Shown: piece after piece, positions 52,331-60,752 of the stretch | Layout of the letters: each line of letters begins with the position of its first letter | Position numbering within the stretch: position 1 is the first letter of the stretch | Assembly: GCF_009651005.1 (NCBI RefSeq) | Contig: NZ_WHVW01000003.1 | Span: forward strand, 62,001-126,000 | Reading direction: 5' to 3' | Source: Sporosarcina obsidiansis | Lineage (GTDB): Bacteria; Bacillota; Bacilli; Bacillales_A; Planococcaceae | DNA: 64,000 nt | Program-made: the position numbers and the translations under genes | The notes under the pieces: generated by a model | Database searches by the model: none | Seen by the model: only the letters and a program-made list of their open reading frames with translations | What the model was told of the DNA's origin: nothing

Positions 52331-52495
52331 GAACGCGCCAATAATGAGTGGAAACGATCTAAAGTTGTGAAGAACCGATCCAAACTCATGGCGAACAGCG
52401 CCAATCAATTGAAACACCGCTCCAAAAGTGTGCAGGACCGATCCAAACACATAGAAGACCGCGCCAAACCCATAATGGATCAAGCGCCAAACGAC
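52331..52495 (+). repeat. Array 1: degenerate 21-nt periodic repeat, 8 units
   Basis: Cores of the type ACCGMKCCAAA recur with CCAA (or CTAA) at 52338, 52359, 52380, 52401, 52422, 52443, 52464 and 52487: seven steps, six of exactly 21 nt and one of 23. About 10 nt between cores vary. The plus-strand frame reads as heptads such as RSKLMAN and RSKHIED, the minus strand as FGAVFQL-like heptads, but neither frame has a convincing start. Confidence 0.85.
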
Positions 52496-52562
52496 ATAAA
52501 GAAAAATAAGGAAGTTTCAGATTTCTAATGAAATGAACGATACATCAGAAAGAGGTGTGGGC

Positions 52563-54008
52563 GTGAACAATTTCAATAAGCACGAGACGATCATCAGTGC
52601 AGGCATTGATATTGGCACAAGCACGACGAAACTGATTATCAGTCGGTTCTCTTTGCGAAATGTTGCAGGAGTTACGCATGTGCCGCGAATTGAAATAACG
52701 GACAAAGAAATATTGTATAAAAGTCCAGTCTTCCGAACGCCACTGCAAGATGCGGTAACGATTAATGTAGCAGGCGTTCAGGAAATCATTCGCTCTGAAT
52801 ATGAAAAGGCAGGCATTCTACCTTCTCAAATTGAGACAGGTGCCGTCATCATTACAGGCGAAACGGCTACCAAGCGCAATGCTAGCGAGATGCTTCACCA
52901 ACTGTCGGATGAAGCCGGGGACTTTCTTGTAGCGACGGCAGGGCCCGATTTAGAAGGTATTATTGCAGCAAAGGGATCAGGTAGCTATGACGAGTCTGGA
53001 AAAGGTGGTCGTGTCATTGCCAATATTGATATTGGCGGTGGAACAGCGAATATTGCCGTGTACCAAGATAAACAACTGCTTGGCACATGCACCATGCATA
53101 TTGGTGGGCGCCTAATCGAATTTGAACAAGGTAAAGTGAGAGCAATTTCACCGCCTATTGAACAGTTGTTGGGAGATCAAGGCTATGCTTTACAAATTGG
53201 CGATCCGCAAAATGCTTCAGCTGTAGAATTTGTTACGAACTTTATGGCCGAATCGTTAGCTCGTATTTTGAAAAAGAATGTGCATGCTCAAGATCAAGTG
53301 TTATTGCTAGGGCATGAGCCCAATTGGAAACAGCCTATTGATACGATTGTCTTCTCTGGGGGCATTGCCGAGTGCATGTACCATCATGCAGCCGATGAAG
53401 AGCAGGCGGCAAACTATGACGACATCGGAGTCCAGCTCGCAGAAGCGTTAGTGAACAATCAATCGTTGCAAAGCTTTTCGTGGCAAGAACCAATTGAAAC
53501 TGTACGCGCAACCGTTTTAGGCGCAGGAACGCAGACCACTGAAATAAGCGGGGCTACGATCCAAGTAGCACCAGATGAGTTGCCGCTGAAAAATATACCG
53601 ATCTATCAATATGATTTTGAAGAGAATCTAGCAGAAGGTTTATCGCATATCGAAGATGCAGTTCAGCAAGCAGTCAGTTTATACGACTCTGCTAAAGAAG
53701 GGCAAAACTTCGCGCTATATCTTTCCAATTTACCATATCTCGGTTTTCGAGACGTACAGACGTTAGCCAAGGCAATTGTGCAGATCATGAATCAACGACC
53801 GCAACCGGATCAGCCCATCATTTTAGTCATTCAATCAGACCATGCTAAAGTGCTTGGGCAAACATTAGCGGCATTAAGAGTGAAACAAAGCATTATTTGT
53901 ATAGATCAAATCAATGTGGAAACAGGCGACTATATCGACATTGGCAACGCGTTAACTTCAGGTGTCGTGCCTGTAGTAGTGAAAACCTTAACATTCCACA
54001 CAACGTAA
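52563..54008 (+). CDS. eutA: Ethanolamine ammonia-lyase reactivase EutA
   Basis: I prefer GTG 52563, five bases after AGAGGTG, over an in-frame ATG at 52533 that lacks an RBS. The 481-aa protein has an Hsp70/actin-like ATPase fold: ISAGIDIGTSTTKLIISR, GAVIITGETATKRNA, NIDIGGGTANIAVY, IVFSGGIAECMYH, and ends with GDYIDIGNALTSGVVPVVVKTL. EutA swaps damaged cobalamin for fresh adenosylcobalamin in EutBC at the cost of ATP. First gene of the second eut unit. Confidence 0.92.
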   Translation: MNNFNKHETIISAGIDIGTSTTKLIISRFSLRNVAGVTHVPRIEITDKEILYKSPVFRTPLQDAVTINVAGVQEIIRSEYEKAGILPSQIETGAVIITGETATKRNASEMLHQLSDEAGDFLVATAGPDLEGIIAAKGSGSYDESGKGGRVIANIDIGGGTANIAVYQDKQLLGTCTMHIGGRLIEFEQGKVRAISPPIEQLLGDQGYALQIGDPQNASAVEFVTNFMAESLARILKKNVHAQDQVLLLGHEPNWKQPIDTIVFSGGIAECMYHHAADEEQAANYDDIGVQLAEALVNNQSLQSFSWQEPIETVRATVLGAGTQTTEISGATIQVAPDELPLKNIPIYQYDFEENLAEGLSHIEDAVQQAVSLYDSAKEGQNFALYLSNLPYLGFRDVQTLAKAIVQIMNQRPQPDQPIILVIQSDHAKVLGQTLAALRVKQSIICIDQINVETGDYIDIGNALTSGVVPVVVKTLTFHTT

Positions 54009-54022
54009 AGGAGGTCTAGGAC

Positions 54023-55387
54023 GTGAATTTATCGACCACTTTAGGCGGTGAACGCTATGTGTTCAACGACCTGAAAGAAGTGCTTGCAAAAGCAAATGAA
54101 GAAAAATCCGGTGACCGCTTGGCAGGCATCGCAGCAGAAACCGTCCAAGAACGAATTGCTGCAAAAACAGTTGTTAGTGAGCTGTTAGTAAGCGATATCC
54201 GCAACAATCCATTAATCCCAATAGAAAACGATGAAGTCTCTCTCATTATTGAAAATGATATTAACGAGAAGGTCTACGGTGAAATCCAGAATTGGAGTAT
54301 CGCAGAACTGCGTGAATACATCTTGAGTAATGAGGTGGGTGATCGCGAATTAAAGCGTCTAAGCCGTGGATTGACATCTGAAGTAATCGCAGCCGTTACG
54401 AAGCTAATGTCCAATTTAGACTTAGTGCACGCAGCGAATAAAATAGAAATTTTGTCGACATGTAATATTACGATTGGACAAAAAGGCACGCTTTCCTCTC
54501 GTTTACAGCCGAATCACCCAACGGACAATATCGATGGCATTATCACTTCATTGAAAGAAGGCCTGTCCTACGGGATTGGAGATGCGGTGATCGGTATAAA
54601 CCCAGTTGACGATTCCGTGGAAAGCGTAAAACGTGTCCTTCATGCCACGAAAGATTTCATTAATGAATGGGAAATTCCAACACAAAACTGTGTACTAGCG
54701 CATGTCACGACACAAATGAAGGCGATTGAGCAGGGCGCCCCTGCTGATATGATTTTCCAAAGTATCGCAGGAACTGAAAAAGCGCATCGTTCATTCGGTA
54801 TCTCAGCAGAGTTGATTGCAGAAGCAAAAGACGTGGCGATGAAGCAAGGAACAGGTACAGGTCCGCAAGTGCTATATTTTGAAACAGGGCAAGGTTCCGA
54901 ATTGTCTGCTGAAGCACATTATGGCGTAGACCAGGTGACGATGGAAGCTCGTAACTACGGCTTTGCTAGACATTACGATCCGTATATCGTCAACACAGTG
55001 GTCGGTTTTATAGGCCCAGAGTACTTGTATAACAGCAAGCAAGTTATCCGTGCGGGTCTCGAAGATCATTTCATGGGCAAGTTGCACGGGTTACCGATGG
55101 GTGTGGATATTTGCTATACGAATCATATTAAAGCGGATCAAAACGACATCGAAGATTTAAGCATCTTGCTGACAGCGGCAGGCGTGAATTTCATTATTGC
55201 GGCACCGATGGGCGATGATGTCATGCTGAATTATCAGTCCATGAGTTATCACGATGTAGCAACGGTCATTCAAACATTGGGCAAAACACCAGCACCTGAA
55301 TATTTGCAGTGGCTTGAAAAGATGGGAATCTATGAAAACGGCAAACTGAGCCAACGTGCTGGCGATCTTACGATGTTCAATCGATAG
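54023..55387 (+). CDS. eutB: Ethanolamine ammonia-lyase large subunit EutB
   Basis: GTG 54023 follows AAAGGAGGT. The 454-aa protein is full length and strongly conserved: LAGIAAETVQERIAAK, NLDLVHAANKIEI, SSRLQPNHPTDN, GIGDAVIGINPVDDS, and FETGQGSELSAEAHYG. It is the TIM-barrel catalytic subunit that splits ethanolamine into acetaldehyde and ammonia with adenosylcobalamin. It sits 14 nt after eutA and 13 nt before eutC. Confidence 0.96.
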   Translation: MNLSTTLGGERYVFNDLKEVLAKANEEKSGDRLAGIAAETVQERIAAKTVVSELLVSDIRNNPLIPIENDEVSLIIENDINEKVYGEIQNWSIAELREYILSNEVGDRELKRLSRGLTSEVIAAVTKLMSNLDLVHAANKIEILSTCNITIGQKGTLSSRLQPNHPTDNIDGIITSLKEGLSYGIGDAVIGINPVDDSVESVKRVLHATKDFINEWEIPTQNCVLAHVTTQMKAIEQGAPADMIFQSIAGTEKAHRSFGISAELIAEAKDVAMKQGTGTGPQVLYFETGQGSELSAEAHYGVDQVTMEARNYGFARHYDPYIVNTVVGFIGPEYLYNSKQVIRAGLEDHFMGKLHGLPMGVDICYTNHIKADQNDIEDLSILLTAAGVNFIIAAPMGDDVMLNYQSMSYHDVATVIQTLGKTPAPEYLQWLEKMGIYENGKLSQRAGDLTMFNR

Positions 55388-55400
55388 GAGGTGGATAGAC

Positions 55401-56399
55401 TTGAATGAAGAATTGATTCAGCAAATTACAAAAATGGTTGTGGAAAAACTAGAAGCTGCGAGTAGCGGTCAAACGACACATCAGACTAGTCATGAACAGA
55501 AAGTACAGCTTTTTTCACAACAACCGGTCGGCAACTTGGCAGCTGAAACGAAGCAAGCATCACCAAGTGGTGTCGTGACGTTCCATAGTACGACGGAAGA
55601 AGTGAAGCCGCAGCGAACTATTGCGACGGTCAAACCGAAACCGACTACAGCATATGGCAAACCAAAACCAAAAACTGAAACGAAGCAACCGACAGCTGAT
55701 GAACTGGCAGAGTACCGAAAAAAGACACCGGCAAGAGTTGGCGTTGGGCGTGCGGGTTCTCGGCCGAGAACGAATACTTGGCTGCAGTTCCGACTGGATC
55801 ATGCGGCAGCGGTCGATGCAGTCTACGGTGAAGTGCCGGATGACTTGCTCGAACGTTTAGGATTATTCCAAGTGCAATCAAAGGTGGCGGATAAAGAAGA
55901 ATATATCCGACGTCCAGATCTGGGCAGAAGACTTTCTGATGAAGCCAAAGAATTGATTCAACAACGCTGCAAGACATCACCGGTAGTTCAGATCGTAGCG
56001 TCTAATGGTCTGAGTGCAAAAGCTATCGAGGAAAATCTGGAAGATGTTTATTTATCATTAGAGCAATCACTCAATAACTTGAACATCGAGATGGGTACTA
56101 CATTTTATGTGGATAAAGGCCGAGTTGCGGTGATGGATGAAATTGGTGACGTATTGAAACCTGATGTCGTCGTGATGCTGATCGGGGAACGCCCAGGATT
56201 AGTTTCAGCAGAATCGCTCAGTGCGTATCTGTGTTATCAGCCGCGACTTGGCACGATTGAAGCAGATCGAATGGTGATCTCCAATATTCATAAAGGCGGA
56301 ATCCCACCTGTCGAAGCTGGGGCATACCTAGGTACAGTCATTCAAAAGATCTTAAAGTACGAAGCGAGCGGTGTATCGCTTGTTCAAAAAGAAGGCTAA
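55401..56399 (+). CDS. eutC: Ethanolamine ammonia-lyase small subunit EutC with extended N-terminus
   Basis: TTG 55401 follows TAGGAGGTGG. The ~332-aa protein has a C-terminal EutC domain (ARVGVGRAGSRPRT, LDHAAAVDAVYGEV, VQIVASNGLSAKAIEENL, IGERPGL). In front lies an amphipathic helix (NEELIQQITKMVVEKLEA) and an ~80-residue Pro/Lys-rich linker (VKPKPTTAYGKPKPKTE). The helix is a likely encapsulation signal into the microcompartment. EutC binds cobalamin together with EutB. Confidence 0.93.
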   Translation: MNEELIQQITKMVVEKLEAASSGQTTHQTSHEQKVQLFSQQPVGNLAAETKQASPSGVVTFHSTTEEVKPQRTIATVKPKPTTAYGKPKPKTETKQPTADELAEYRKKTPARVGVGRAGSRPRTNTWLQFRLDHAAAVDAVYGEVPDDLLERLGLFQVQSKVADKEEYIRRPDLGRRLSDEAKELIQQRCKTSPVVQIVASNGLSAKAIEENLEDVYLSLEQSLNNLNIEMGTTFYVDKGRVAVMDEIGDVLKPDVVVMLIGERPGLVSAESLSAYLCYQPRLGTIEADRMVISNIHKGGIPPVEAGAYLGTVIQKILKYEASGVSLVQKEG

Positions 56400-56413
56400 G
56401 GAGGTGGAGACGA

Positions 56414-57058
56414 ATGAAAATTCTTGCGGATATTTTATCGATGCAAGTCATTCCAAACGTTAGCCCAGAGCTAGCAGAAAAGTTTCAACTGAAGCCTTAT
56501 CAACGCAGCTTAGGGTTGGTGACGACTACGATCGATGATGTGGGATATACAGCAATTGACGCGGCAACGAAACATACAGATGTAGAAGTCGTCTACGCAA
56601 AAAGTTTTTACGCAGGTGCTGCTCATTCATCCGGCCCATTGTCAGGCGAGTTTATTGGAATCATCGCAGGACCTTCTCCAGAAGAAGTGAAAAGCGGTCT
56701 GGATTCGATTCGGATTACCATTGAACATGAAGCATATTTTGAAGCGATCAATGGGAATCCAGATCATGCATTCTATGCGCACACCATCTCCAGCTGTGGC
56801 AGTTACTTAGCGGAAATGGCAAACATCCCGGTCGGTCAATCACTTGCCTACTTGATTGCACCGCCCATTGAAGCTGTCATTGGTTTAGATGCTGCCTTAA
56901 AAGCGGCTGACGTCACGCTATGCGAACTATACGCGCCTCCCTCCGAAACAAACTTTGGTGGCGGCTTGCTGACGGGGAGTCAATCCTCCTGTCAAGCAGC
57001 AGCCGACGCCTTCCGGGAAGCTGTACAGAACATGGCAAATGATCCGTTAGGCTATTGA
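56414..57058 (+). CDS. eutL: Shell protein EutL (BMC-T)
   Basis: The 214-aa protein has two tandem BMC folds and begins KILADILSMQVIPNVSPELA. SAFYAGAAHSSGPLSGE-like residues (KSFYAGAAHSSGPLSGEFIG in place) and SSCGSYLAEMANIPVGQSLAY are typical of EutL trimers with a gated central pore. ATG follows AAGGAGGTGG. It is 126 nt upstream of eutE. Confidence 0.92.
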   Translation: MKILADILSMQVIPNVSPELAEKFQLKPYQRSLGLVTTTIDDVGYTAIDAATKHTDVEVVYAKSFYAGAAHSSGPLSGEFIGIIAGPSPEEVKSGLDSIRITIEHEAYFEAINGNPDHAFYAHTISSCGSYLAEMANIPVGQSLAYLIAPPIEAVIGLDAALKAADVTLCELYAPPSETNFGGGLLTGSQSSCQAAADAFREAVQNMANDPLGY

Positions 57059-57091
57059 TTATTTTATTTTCTCAGCAACTGCATATATCTA

Positions 57092-57133
57092 GTTGATTGT
57101 AGTGGAAAGCGTCCGCCTGGAACGGAAATCAAC
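57092..57133. repeat. Short repeat remnant between eutL and eutE
   Basis: GTTGATT (57092-57098) and AATCAAC (57127-57133) flank TGGAAAGCGTCCGCCTGGAA. The sequence resembles the ends of a repeat I recall from Bacillaceae intergenic regions, internally deleted. Confidence 0.4.
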
Positions 57134-57184
57134 AGTCCCTAACAGTTATGTAACTTTTAAGCAACCAGAAAGGAGTGTTTTGGC

Positions 57185-58699
57185 TTGGTTCAATTAGTAG
57201 ATAAAGATTTATTGGCCCTGCAGCAAATGCGTTCGGCCGTTCAAACCGCAAAAGAAGCACAAGAAAAATTCATGAGCTATACCCAAGAACAAGTAGACAA
57301 AATTGTCAAAGCCGTTGCGGATGCAGCCTATGAACAATCTGGTCGTCTTGCGCAACTGGCAGTAGAAGAAACTGGCATGGGGGTAGCGGCTCATAAGAAA
57401 ATTAAGAACGAAGTCGGCTCCCGTGATGTATATGAAAGCATTAAAGATTTAAAGACGGTCGGTATCATCAAAGAAGACCATTTGAATAAAGTGGTGGAAA
57501 TTGCTGCTCCATTTGGTGTCGTTGCAGCGATTATCCCGACAACAAATCCGACGTCCACTGCGTTCTTTAAAACGTTAATTTCATTGAAAACACGTAATGC
57601 AATCGTCGTGAGCCCTCACCCGTATGCAATAAAATGCACACAGGAAGCACTCAAAGTTTGCGACGCAGCAGCGGTTGCAGCAGGCGCACCAGAAGGTTTA
57701 ATCCAATGCTTAACGCTTGCCTCGATGGAAGCGACACAGCAACTGATGTCACATAAAGATATCAATCTGATCGTCGCAACGGGTGGCGGTGCGCTAGTGA
57801 AAGCGGCGTATAGCTCAGGGAAACCAGCATACGGTGTAGGTCCTGGTAACGTTCCGGTTTATATCGAACGTTCTGCGAAGATTGAGAAGGCAGTAAAAGA
57901 TATCGTTGATAGTAAGTCTTTCGATTACGGTACAATCTGTGCAACGGAGCAAGCGATTGTGGTTGACAAGCATGTGGTCGATTTGGTCACCCGTGAGTTG
58001 AAGAAAAACGGCGCCTATATTTTATCAGATGAAGAAAAGAAGATTATGGAAGGTGTTATTTCACCAGTTCCGGGCAAAGTCAATCCGAAAGTGGTCGGTA
58101 AGAGTCCACAGTTCATAGCGAATCTTGCAGGGATTTCTTTACCGGAAGGCACGCGCTTGATCGTTGGTATGGAAACAAAAGTCGGTAAGGACATTCCGTT
58201 TTCATTGGAAAAACTTTCACCAATCTTTGCGATGTATATTGTAGACGGGGTGAAGCATGCGAAGGAGTTATGCCTAGACTTGTTGAACCTTGGTGGTCGT
58301 GGACATAGCTTGGCACTACACACAGAAATCGACGCTGTGGCTCGTGAGTTTGCGATAGAGATGCCGGTTTCCCGTATCTTGGTCAACACGATGTCTTCAA
58401 TTGGAGCAGTTGGTGGAACGACAGGCTTGATGCCATCGTTAACACTAGGATGCGGAACATTCGGTGGTAACATTACATCCGATAATGTTACAGCCAAGCA
58501 TTTATTGAACATTAAACGTATGGCATATGGGACGAAAGAAGTTCAGTTGCCGAAGCACGTAGGAACAACGGTGGAAAGTTCAAGGGATGAGTTAGTCTCT
58601 GAAGTGATGAACAATGTTTCATCTTCAACAAATAGCAAGATCGATCCTGCTTTAGTACAAAACTTAGTCAGTGAAATTGTTAAACAACTTACAAAATAA
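57185..58699 (+). CDS. eutE: Acetaldehyde dehydrogenase (acylating) EutE
   Basis: TTG 57185 follows AAAGGAGTG. The 504-aa protein belongs to the CoA-acylating aldehyde dehydrogenases: AAIIPTTNPTSTAFFK near 120, ATGGGALVKAAYSSGKPAYGVG (in parts, near 200), catalytic Cys in YGTICATEQAIVV near 245, and LTLGCGTFGGNITSDNV near 420. It oxidises acetaldehyde with CoA and NAD+ to acetyl-CoA in the compartment. An extra Ser/Asn-rich tail of about 35 residues follows the domain. Confidence 0.94.
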   Translation: MVQLVDKDLLALQQMRSAVQTAKEAQEKFMSYTQEQVDKIVKAVADAAYEQSGRLAQLAVEETGMGVAAHKKIKNEVGSRDVYESIKDLKTVGIIKEDHLNKVVEIAAPFGVVAAIIPTTNPTSTAFFKTLISLKTRNAIVVSPHPYAIKCTQEALKVCDAAAVAAGAPEGLIQCLTLASMEATQQLMSHKDINLIVATGGGALVKAAYSSGKPAYGVGPGNVPVYIERSAKIEKAVKDIVDSKSFDYGTICATEQAIVVDKHVVDLVTRELKKNGAYILSDEEKKIMEGVISPVPGKVNPKVVGKSPQFIANLAGISLPEGTRLIVGMETKVGKDIPFSLEKLSPIFAMYIVDGVKHAKELCLDLLNLGGRGHSLALHTEIDAVAREFAIEMPVSRILVNTMSSIGAVGGTTGLMPSLTLGCGTFGGNITSDNVTAKHLLNIKRMAYGTKEVQLPKHVGTTVESSRDELVSEVMNNVSSSTNSKIDPALVQNLVSEIVKQLTK

Positions 58700-58722
58700 A
58701 ACAATATTAGGAGGAAACAATT

Positions 58723-59007
58723 ATGAACAGAGAAGGTACAGCATTAGGAATGGTAGAAACTAAAGGTTTAATCGGTGCAATCGAAGCAGCAGACGCAATG
58801 GTGAAAGCAGCAAGTGTTAACTTAGTTGGTAAAGTACATGTCGGTGGCGGTATCGTAACGGTATTAGTACGCGGTGATGTGGGCGCGGTTAAAGCAGCAA
58901 CAGACGCAGGCGCAGCATCTGCACAACGTGTGGGCGAATTGCTTTCTGTTCACGTCATCCCAAGACCACATAACGAATTAGAAATGATCCTTCCCAAAAG
59001 CGAATAA
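58723..59007 (+). CDS. eutM: Shell protein, BMC-H (EutM-like)
   Basis: The 94-aa protein is a canonical single BMC domain: [23 protein letters not shown] (in parts), [23 protein letters not shown], and [11 protein letters not shown]. It should form the flat hexamers that tile the shell. ATG follows TAGGAGGAAAC, the strongest RBS of the operon, as expected for the major shell protein. Confidence 0.95.
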   Translation: MNREGTALGMVETKGLIGAIEAADAMVKAASVNLVGKVHVGGGIVTVLVRGDVGAVKAATDAGAASAQRVGELLSVHVIPRPHNELEMILPKSE

Positions 59008-59040
59008 GGGATACGGAAACAGTAGAAAGGCGTGAACTAA

Positions 59041-59919
59041 ATGAATCAGCAATTGATTGAACAGATTGTCGGAGAAATTCTTGGACAACTAGGAAAGAAT
59101 CCCACTCAATTGCCGGAACGAGCGGTTCCCATTGCGGTTTCCGCCCGTCACGTCCATTTGCAGCCTGAACACGTGGAAGTGTTATTTGGTGCAGGGTATG
59201 AATTGACACAACGGTCCGAGCTTTCACAGCCGGGCCAATTCGCCGCCAATGAAACGGTGATGATTGCAGGACCTAAAAGCAGTATTGAACGCGTACGAAT
59301 TTTAGGACCTGTCCGAAAGGCGACCCAAGTCGAGGTCAGCTGGACGGATGCCATGAAGCTCGGCGTCAAGCCCCCACTACGGGAATCCGGTAATATTGAA
59401 GGGTCGGCTCCGATTACATTAATTGGACCAAAGGGTAGTGTGCATATCGAGCAAGGTCTCATTATCGCACAATCTCACATCCATATGGGTCCCTCTGATG
59501 CGGTACGTTTTGGTGTACAAGATGGTGAGTATGTCACAGTGGAAGCAGATGGAGTTCGACCGATTTCATTCCGTAATGTACGAATTCGGGTGAACGAGCG
59601 CTATCGTCTGGAAATGCATATCGATACGGATGAAGCGAATGCTGGATTTATTACACAAGGTACGATTGGCCGTCTGGTGAAACCGAGTGAAGCGACAGAA
59701 ACTGCTTGCTCACTTCCGGTAACTGATACAACGACGATATCTCGTCCAGCAAAAGTAAACACTCCGCAGTCATTTGAATTTACAAAAAAGCTCTTGTCCA
59801 CTGAAGACCTAGCAGCAATTTCGGAAGATGAAATTGTCGTCAATAAAGGTACGATTGTCACAGCGCTTGCAAAAGATACTGCACGGGAACTTGGTAAAAC
59901 GATAACCGTCAGAAAGTAG
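59041..59919 (+). CDS. pduL: PduL-type phosphotransacylase with C-terminal extension
   Basis: The 292-aa protein has an N-terminal amphipathic helix (NQQLIEQIVGEILGQLGK), then the PduL core with metal-binding histidines in VSARHVHLQPEHVEVLFG and SHIHMGPSDAVRFGVQDG. PduL converts acetyl-CoA and phosphate to acetyl-phosphate and recycles CoA. Residues ~215-292 (FTKKLLSTEDLAAI, GTIVTALAKDTARELGKTI) are beyond the usual ~210-aa length and look like a small extra domain seen fused to other microcompartment proteins. Confidence 0.9.
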   Translation: MNQQLIEQIVGEILGQLGKNPTQLPERAVPIAVSARHVHLQPEHVEVLFGAGYELTQRSELSQPGQFAANETVMIAGPKSSIERVRILGPVRKATQVEVSWTDAMKLGVKPPLRESGNIEGSAPITLIGPKGSVHIEQGLIIAQSHIHMGPSDAVRFGVQDGEYVTVEADGVRPISFRNVRIRVNERYRLEMHIDTDEANAGFITQGTIGRLVKPSEATETACSLPVTDTTTISRPAKVNTPQSFEFTKKLLSTEDLAAISEDEIVVNKGTIVTALAKDTARELGKTITVRK

Positions 59920-59934
59920 AAAAGGTGATGACGC

Positions 59935-60219
59935 ATGCGAATGGGTAGAGTGATCGGCAATGTGTGGGCAACCCGCAAAGAGGATGGGCTACAAGGTCTC
60001 AAGCTATTGATCGTTCAGCCAATTGATGCACATGGAAATGATATACAGACGCATATGGTCGCAGCTGATCGGATTGGCGCGGGAATTGGTGATGAAGTAC
60101 TGATTACAAGTGGTGGTTCTTCACGTTTCATCTTGCCGAAAGAAAACCCGATTCCAATTGACGCGGTCATTATTGGCATTATTGATTCAACAGAAGTGAA
60201 GAGAGGTGAATCTACATGA
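59935..60219 (+). CDS. eutN: Shell vertex protein EutN (BMC-P)
   Basis: The 94-aa protein begins [19 protein letters not shown] and has [28 protein letters not shown] and DAVIIGIID, the EutN/CcmL pattern. Pentamers cap the vertices of the shell. It overlaps the next BMC-H gene by 4 nt. Confidence 0.94.
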   Translation: MRMGRVIGNVWATRKEDGLQGLKLLIVQPIDAHGNDIQTHMVAADRIGAGIGDEVLITSGGSSRFILPKENPIPIDAVIIGIIDSTEVKRGEST

Positions 60220-60551
60220 GTCAAGCGATCGGCATGATTGAAACAAAAGGATTAATAGGATCGATTGAAGCAGCTGATGCCATGGTCAAGGCATCGAATG
60301 TGGAATTAGTCTCACAGGAGATGGTCGATGGCGGTATCGTTACGGTTATCGTACAAGGAGACGTCGGTGCAGTCCAGGCAGCAGTCGATGCAGGACGCGA
60401 TGCCGCAGCACGCGTTGGAGAATTACTCGGTGCACATGTAATCCCACGTCCGGATGATTCGGTATATGGAATGGTAAAACCAGCAGTGGCGGTTGTTCCT
60501 GAAGTGAAGAAACCAGCAGAAACGAAGACGAAAGCACCGAAGAAAGACTGA
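60216..60551 (+). CDS. Shell protein, second BMC-H with Lys/Pro tail
   Basis: The 111-aa protein has a BMC-H domain close to that of eutM ([21 protein letters not shown], in place) followed by a ~25-residue tail rich in Lys, Pro and Ala ([16 protein letters not shown]). Tails of this kind may face the lumen or cytoplasm and bind cargo or nucleic acid, as suggested for EutK-like proteins. Last gene of the eut unit. Confidence 0.92.
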   Translation: MSQAIGMIETKGLIGSIEAADAMVKASNVELVSQEMVDGGIVTVIVQGDVGAVQAAVDAGRDAAARVGELLGAHVIPRPDDSVYGMVKPAVAVVPEVKKPAETKTKAPKKD

Positions 60552-60575
60552 GTTGGTAAGTGGTTGTACTAGTGG

Positions 60576-60715
60576 TCCGCGCGAAAGTTATTGTGTACTG
60601 AGCCAAACCACTGTCTGAACGAGCGAAAGTCTGGTCGTACCGCGCGAAACCATCATCAGACCGAGCCAACAGACACTGAAACGCGCCAAAGCCACATTAC
60701 ACCGCGCCAATCCAA
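60576..60715 (+). repeat. Array 2: degenerate 21-nt periodic repeat, 7 units
   Basis: Cores of the type CCGMGCSAAA recur with CSAA at 60582, 60603, 60624, 60645, 60666, 60686 and 60707: steps of 21, 21, 21, 21, 20 and 21 nt. Same orientation and same core as array 1 on the plus strand. It fills the gap between the second BMC-H gene and the malate dehydrogenase gene. Confidence 0.85.
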
Positions 60716-60752
60716 TAAAAACATCCAATCTCTGTAGAAAGGAGTTGTTTCC

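Noticed and set aside
52331..52495. 21-nt array as a CRISPR array
   Set aside because: Core and spacer are each only ~10 nt, the core is degenerate, and no cas genes are present.
52283..52528. Heptad-repeat protein (RSKxxxD type) encoded by array 1
   Set aside because: The frame has no RBS-supported start, begins inside a known repeat, and the opposite strand is equally open; the 21-nt period explains the heptads.
47589..52562. Adenosylcobalamin riboswitch controlling eut genes
   Set aside because: I found no B12-box-like sequence or suitable multi-helix leader in any eut gap.
60346..60669. Minus-strand protein with FARSDDG-like heptads over array 2
   Set aside because: It runs antisense through the second BMC-H gene and owes its open frame to the 21-nt period.
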